From positions 35,557,366-35,621,365 of the forward strand of contig CAIIXF020000001.1 in NCBI GenBank assembly GCA_903813345.2: a stretch of DNA of 64,000 bases, in the 5' to 3' direction. The DNA comes from Owenia fusiformis (taxonomy: Eukaryota > Annelida > Polychaeta > Sabellida > Oweniidae). The position numbers and the translations under genes were made by a program. A model generated the notes under the pieces. It saw nothing but the letters and a program-made list of their open reading frames with translations, did not search any database and was not told the DNA's origin. Positions within the stretch are counted from its first letter, which is position 1, and the number at the start of each line of letters is the position of its first letter. Below are positions 58,935 through 64,000 of the stretch, piece after piece.

Positions 58935-59953
58935 CAGGGTGGGCCAAAAAACCATCCACATTTTTATTTTTGTAATATATTTTCTGATAAATAAAGAATA
59001 TCCATAAATTATATAACACTAGAAAGATAATTTAATTGCCAACAAAATTATATATGATTCATAAAATATGAATGGCTATTGGTGACTCCATGATAATTTC
59101 CGTATCATGAGGTAGTGACGGTCGAAAACAAGATTTTGCTATGTTTTGAGCTTATTACATAATATTGCATTGCTCAATCTACACTTTAAGGCTTTTATAT
59201 AATTAGAAAAAGTATTGGAGTTCAGTTTTATTGTTTTTGGATCATTTTAAAGCTCTAAAATAATCATGGAACATATTTTTATGCATTGTAGTTTGCTCTA
59301 AAGTTAGATTGCTAGATACATTGATATTTGCTTCAAACACATTTTGCTAAAAAACTCAGTTGAAATTTTGCCCTAACCCATGATATTGAATTTTCCATTA
59401 TTTCCTCTTTTGGTGTCAATCAGTGCATTGTCTGCCATTTAAATTGTCAGTTAAGTTAAGTTATATAAGTACAACATCATCATTGACCATTTCATGATTA
59501 TTTTAACCTTGAATAGGCATTACTGAAAGTGAATAAATATTCAACTAGCCTATTTGATAGACTTAACTGCATTATTTAGGCTATATTACTAATATCTATC
59601 AAAATGGTAAAAGAACTCAATGATATTGCATTTGTAAATCATTTTCCTTGCATAAATCAACAATTTTGACCTTCTATAATTAGAATTATATCCCCGAAGC
59701 TGATATTGGGGTTCTGTCTGGTCAGTTCTAAGCATTCTGTATTCAGCAATCAGTAAATCATGATTTTGACCCCTGTGGTAATCAAAATGTTATCATGTGA
59801 CAAATACTCATTTATGTGAAATGAATTACATATGTATATATTATTTTGTTGGAAATTGAATTGCCTTTCCAATGATATATGCTTTAAACATTTGTCTGTA
59901 ATATTAAAAACATTGTAGCAAAACAAAAGTGGATGTTTTTTTGGCCCACCCTG
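58935..59953. mobile_element. Non-autonomous Tc1/mariner-like element, CAGGGTGGGCC ends
   Basis: TA-CAGGGTGGGCCAAAAAACC at the left is mirrored by 'tttttttggcccaccctg-TA' at the right, 1019 bp apart. Arms of about 200 bp match inward ('gccaacaaaattatatatg' against 'atatattattttgttgg'). No transposase frame. It begins about 145 bp after the Asteroid-type stop codon and supplies the nearest AATAAA (about 58985) to that gene. Confidence 0.75.
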
Positions 59954-59985
59954 TATATACTGGTATGTTGACCTGTAATACACCA

Positions 59986-60281
59986 TTCAAAAGTTTGTGT
60001 GAGACCCCCCACATGGGGATGGATGGTGAATTTGACAAAAGAAATTTGGCCTGTCTAATTCCTTAGCCTGGGGTCAAATAAATGTGTCATGAATGTTGAG
60101 GGATACACATACAGTACTTTGTGTATTAGCCCTATATGTCAATATTTTTTTAATTAGAGAGACCATATATGGTCCCCGGCACGACAATCTTTGTCAAATT
60201 CCCACCCCTAGTTGTGTATCAAACTCCCTTCACTCCTCGCGTAGGGGGGGGGGGGGTGGGGGTCTCACGCAAACTTTTGAA
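59986..60281. repeat. Palindromic MITE, AAGTTTGC-GAGACCCCC family (copy 2)
   Basis: 'ttcaaaagtttgtgtgagac' plus 'ccccc' at the left and 'gggggtctcacgcaaacttt' plus 'tgaa' at the right. About 296 bp, no ORF. Same design as 4047-4325. Confidence 0.6.
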
Positions 60282-60790
60282 AGGTGCATAACAAAGATAT
60301 AATTTGGCTTGATGAATCAATGAGCACTATGTCTTTCAGAACAAGTACAGTGTAAATTTATACAGTCTGCAAGGTTTAAATGCATGAAATGCAGAAATAA
60401 TTCTTAAGCCCAAGAAAAAATTCTTAACTTGTCATTAAAATCTTTTTAATCAATATAATTAATTAGGGTAGAATGTGGAACTCTATTTTGATTATTTGAT
60501 AATAATAATTCTTCCAGACAGAATTAAAAGATTTTCTTATTTCCAATGATAGATAACTTCAATTTAATTCTTAAATTTTCTTTGTTATTGGATATACATG
60601 TAGTACATATACTTATACAACATGCTTGTACTTTTATTTCAGTGATTTTATGTATTAATATTGTATAAGCAGTATTGCTGTCAATGGAACAAAATAAATA
60701 ATTTATTTTTTATACACAACCATTTATTTTGTGAATCATTTCCAAATTGGGATCTTAATTAGGTGATGGTGAATGATTGAGATACAAGAT
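60282..60790. other. Gene-free stretch
   Basis: AT-rich, no gene or element recognised. Confidence 0.4.
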
Positions 60791-60977
60791 CATGGGCGTA
60801 GCGCTATTTTTCTAAGTAGTACGCCACAACCACAGGAACAAGAGTTGAGTGAATCAAAAAACGAGCATTCAGGGGGGTTATCCCCCAGGAAAATTTTCAA
60901 ATTTGGTTCTCTGAGAGCGAATTTGCAACCATCTGGTACGCCTGTGCGTACCCAGCGTACCGGGCGCTACGCCCATG
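60791..60977. mobile_element. MITE with CATGGGCGTAGCGC ends and 5-bp duplication
   Basis: 187 bp from CATGGGCGTAGCGC to GCGCTACGCCCATG, flanked by AAGAT on both sides (60786-60790 and 60978-60982). The interior has a G-run/C-run pair (ggggggttatccccc). Its outermost bases CATGGG resemble the micro-insertions, but the inner end sequence and the 5-bp duplication differ, so I keep the families apart. Confidence 0.65.
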
Positions 60978-60982
60978 AAGAT

Positions 60983-61383
60983 AGAATTTGATTACCAAAG
61001 TTCAGCTCTGAATATAAATTACAATTTAAAATATGAGGGCAGTTAGTAAGAAACTTTCTGATCAGTTAATTACAACACTGGAAAAAGGAAATATCAAAGC
61101 TAAATCCAATTTAGTATTTTTTATATACTTCTTATTTTACGTAGCGAAAGCTTCAGGGTGAAAGTCATCATGACCACACTAGATCATGTCACCTTTGGTT
61201 AGTTCATTGATATTCAATTCCTCTTAAATTCCTTTTACACATCTGGCCATTGGTGCAAATGTCACAATAAATCCAATAGGTCAATGACCAAAATATCCAA
61301 TTCACATAGCCTATATCTTCAATGTGAATGAAGGATAAAAATGTCCTAGCTAAGGAAATTCAAAATCCATTGTGAAACATGTG
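60983..61383. other. Gene-free stretch downstream of NAA38
   Basis: 3' flank of the minus-strand NAA38 gene. No gene or repeat recognised. Confidence 0.4.
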
Positions 61384-62430
61384 TCACGACTCTGTGCTAT
61401 TGAAGCTATTGGATAATGTTGAAGTAGTTATGTCATCAATGTCTATAGATACAATATGCCTGCCAGGGATCATAGAGAGACCTAGTGTCCTTGGTTCTTC
61501 TTTTTTATCAACAGATTCTTCATCTGCAACATACATACGGTATATACAAGTGTTATCACTGGGATATATGCCAGGATCTAAAAATAGTCTAGGCGATTTA
61601 AATAGACATTCTTCAACCAAAAAGGATATTTAAAACTTCTATGGGACATCATTTTCAGCTTTAGTCTGAATGTATTTCTGTAAAATTTTGGCAGTTGGCT
61701 CCCCTGCATCACAGGTAATACATGGAGTACATGCCAATTATGTAAATTATGTTCATATTATCAAAGCTTGAATTCAGTTCACAGTTAAAATGATTACAAT
61801 GATTTTACTGACTAAAGAGGGAAGGATATTTACCAGGAGAATGGAGATATTCTTGGCAAGACCCTAAAATTACATTTTTATCTTTGTCTGTGCACAAGAA
61901 CACACCTGAAATGAAAGAATAATAAAATGATCCAACTGCAGCAACTTTTACATAAAGAGCATCCATATGTATGGTAAGTATGGTATGAGGTAAATGCATA
62001 CCTTTTGGTCTTTTCTCATAATGAGGCCATAGTTTTATAATTATGACAAATGCAATATCAATATTTAAGGGAGGGGTAGGGGAAAATCAATTACATAGAT
62101 TTTTAAAATGAAGTGACTTATTTTTAAACGAAAAATAAATAATTTTTCAATTGAATAGTTAAAGGGGAAAGGAAGGAAATACAATGAATTAACTGTGCTC
62201 AATTGGGGCGCACCTTCAATGTATTTCTTTTTTGGACAACAGACAAAAGAGGCTAGACATTGCAGAATCTATTACTTGATAGGGGTGTGCCTCTTTTAGA
62301 ATCTTTAAATGAAATAAATTGCAATACCAATAAGAGTTCTTCCATCTGTCATTTTAATCTTCATCGTTTTGTTGAGCCATCCTTCCAGCTTCTTCATTTT
62401 TTCTGCTCTATCAGACGTCTGGTCTTCACT
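61384..62430 (-). CDS. NAA38: NAA38, LSM-domain auxiliary subunit of NatC (5' end missing)
   Basis: Three exons join in phase: 62328-62430, 61834-61905 and 61384-61523. The product includes LEGWLNKTMKIKMTDGRTLI, GVFLCTDKDKNVILGSCQEY and EPRTLGLSMIPGRHIVSIDI, which closely follow human NAA38 (LSMD1) as I recall it: [29 protein letters not shown] and PRVLGLAMVPGHHIVSIEV. NAA38 is a small Sm-like protein that, with NAA30 and NAA35, forms the NatC N-terminal acetyltransferase on ribosomes. The first exon seen starts after an AG acceptor in phase 0 with SEDQTSDRAEKMKK, so an N-terminal exon upstream (higher coordinates) is missing; it was not found up to 64000. The acidic N-terminal segment is normal for the family. 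Confidence 0.9.
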
Positions 62431-63079
62431 CTGGAATAAAAAGATAGCTGTGGACTAAGCAAAATTGTATATTATAGACAGAACATATTGAAAAAAAATT
62501 CCACGATTCTATTATGATTTGCATGCTCTTTACACTGGCACAAGTAGCACTGGCAAATCCTTTGGTTCTTCATTGAAGCAGAGACATATAAATGTAAAAT
62601 GAAGAAGAATTGAGGGGGTGAATCTTCATTTCACACCCCTCAATATGATCGGCCAAATGGGTTCAATTGTTTTTAACAAGCACAGGGTGCAATGGTTCGA
62701 TTTCTATGTCATGACTACAATAATTAAAATTCAACTTCTCAACTGTTTTTTCACTTCAGAATTTAATTTGTGAGTTTTGGTCTCATTAACTATTCAAAAC
62801 AACCAAGAAGCAATCAAAACATATGTAAGTTACAGTCTTTTGGAGTGCTTTGATGAACTGATAGGTAATTTACTCTTGCCAAGAAAAATGTCCACCATTC
62901 TTTAGTCCTTGCTTGATCGCAGTGAAGGAACTACAACCCAATGACTGGAAAGGTGGTTCACCTTGATATTTAGCAAGATACCTTCCAATATTACAATGTG
63001 TAATTTATTTTACGTAAACACTATTTGGTGCAATCTGAGCATTTTGAGAAATACAATACATTAACATAACAAAATGTCA
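62431..63079. other. NAA38 upstream intron or flank
   Basis: Should contain intron 1 of NAA38. No convincing first exon with a start codon and in-phase donor on the minus strand was found. Confidence 0.4.
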
Positions 63080-63505
63080 CAACATAGTTGCTCACAGATT
63101 TGAATTTCTGAGAACTTGCATCTATGATTTTGGAAAAAATTGGTAGTTTGATGCAAGTTGAAAATACCTTTTTTGACCCTGAAGGTAATCTCAAATCTTC
63201 AGATTTGAACTCATAGATGATTTTGAAAAGAAAAATTGGTCAATTTGAAGCAATTTGAAAAATCTATTTTCAATTGACCTTTTTTGACATTGAGAAAATC
63301 AACTTTCAAATCGATAGTCAGATTTGAGCTTTTGAAACTTGCAGATGATTTTGAAAAAAAATTGATCAATTTGAAGCAAGTTGAAAATACCGTTTTGACC
63401 TTTTATGGCCTTGAGAAGGTCAAATCTTAAATCCAAAGTCAGATTTGAACTTCTGATAACTTGTAGATGATTTTGAAAAAAATGAAGTCAGTCTAAACAG
63501 TATTT
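63080..63505. repeat. Degenerate copies of the 1.3-3.7 kb repeat unit
   Basis: Three to four units with 'cagatttgaact', 'gatgattttgaaaa', 'ttggtcaatttgaagcaa' and 'gttgaaaata', in the same order as the units at 1340-3530. AGGTCA half-sites are mostly lost here. No gene. Confidence 0.65.
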
Positions 63506-64000
63506 GTTAAGTTATTGGAAGTTGCAAGAATTTGTTACAGACACCGATCGCCAACCACCAACCGCCACTTGCCGATCGCGAACTACTGTCACATATAACA
63601 ACAATATGTCACCACTTTTTGGTGGATAACAAATGATTCTCTTTTGATAAAACTAAATCAATGTATGTATGATTTATCAAATTAATATTGATAAGTCTTT
63701 TGGTACCCAGAAATCAATAATATCCTGAGTCTTTAATTTGTCACCTGTGATTACCTTTACATCTTATTTACCTGTTGCTAGGATTGGGTGCTATGAATTA
63801 CATCTTATAAGTTTACCCTCTATCCGTTGTCCGATGTTGCAAACACAAGTCAAATACTTCACAATTTGTCGGATCTCTTTCCTTTGAAAATCTCATTTAC
63901 AAAGAAATGACTGCAAGTGGAATCTTATCTCATCCAAAATTTGGGGCAGTTTCAGAGGTCATAATTACACAAACTTGATATTATGATATGATAATATCAG
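63506..64000. other. Gene-free end of window
   Basis: A small 'gccgatcgc/accgccact' microrepeat lies near 63545-63580. No gene or promoter recognised. Confidence 0.4.

Noticed and set aside
1-64000. Retrovirus-like, LTR, Polinton or CRISPR content
   Set aside because: No paired long direct repeats with protein remnants, no capsid, envelope or integrase-type text, and no spacer-repeat array was recognised.

Overview
The window is nuclear DNA from an animal. Genes are split by GT-AG introns, coding density is low, the sequence is AT-rich, and it is heavily loaded with inverted-repeat DNA transposons and foldback elements. The gene set (long-chain acyl-CoA dehydrogenase, GT31 galactosyltransferase-like enzymes, a PAN/apple-domain secreted protein, an Asteroid-family protein, NatC subunit NAA38) and the repeat style suggest a marine invertebrate, perhaps a spiralian or invertebrate deuterostome. 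The exact group cannot be read from this sequence.

Layout. 1-5.75 kb: dispersed AGGTCA-rich repeats, no exon recognised. 5.75-7.2 kb: the 3' end of an ACADL-like gene (+), with two intact, alternative-looking last exons. 9.4-10.75 kb: GT31 gene 1 (+). 11.6-15.3 kb: a four-exon secreted PAN/apple protein (+) whose introns hold two palindromic elements. 15.3-26.5 kb: transposons and foldbacks, including a decayed Tc1/mariner-type transposase. 26.6-27.9 kb: GT31 gene 2 (+), a paralogue of gene 1, whose last codons belong to a tandem repeat. 28-47 kb: no convincing gene; it holds a nested repeat field, a 1.6-kb foldback, a Tc1/mariner-like copy inside another foldback, and a 4.1-kb foldback. 47.0-52.7 kb: a six-exon gene (-) for an unrecognised 269-aa protein with an N-myristoylation-type start. 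52.7-53.0 kb: a promoter-like block with YY1, ETS and E-box motifs that may serve both neighbours. 54.1-58.8 kb: an eight-exon Asteroid/ASTE1-type gene (+), 616 aa. 59-61 kb: DNA transposons. 61.4-62.4 kb: NAA38 (-), three exons seen, 5' end not found.

The genes are unrelated household and secretory-pathway functions rather than one system. The two GT31 genes are local duplicates. The unknown gene and the Asteroid gene are head to head.

The most unusual signal is a set of three very short palindromic insertions (26, 37 and 27 bp) that begin CATGG and end CCCATG. Each is flanked by a perfect 7-bp direct repeat. One sits in only one arm of a foldback, so the other arm shows the empty site. No retrovirus, LTR element, Polinton, CRISPR array or toxin gene was seen.
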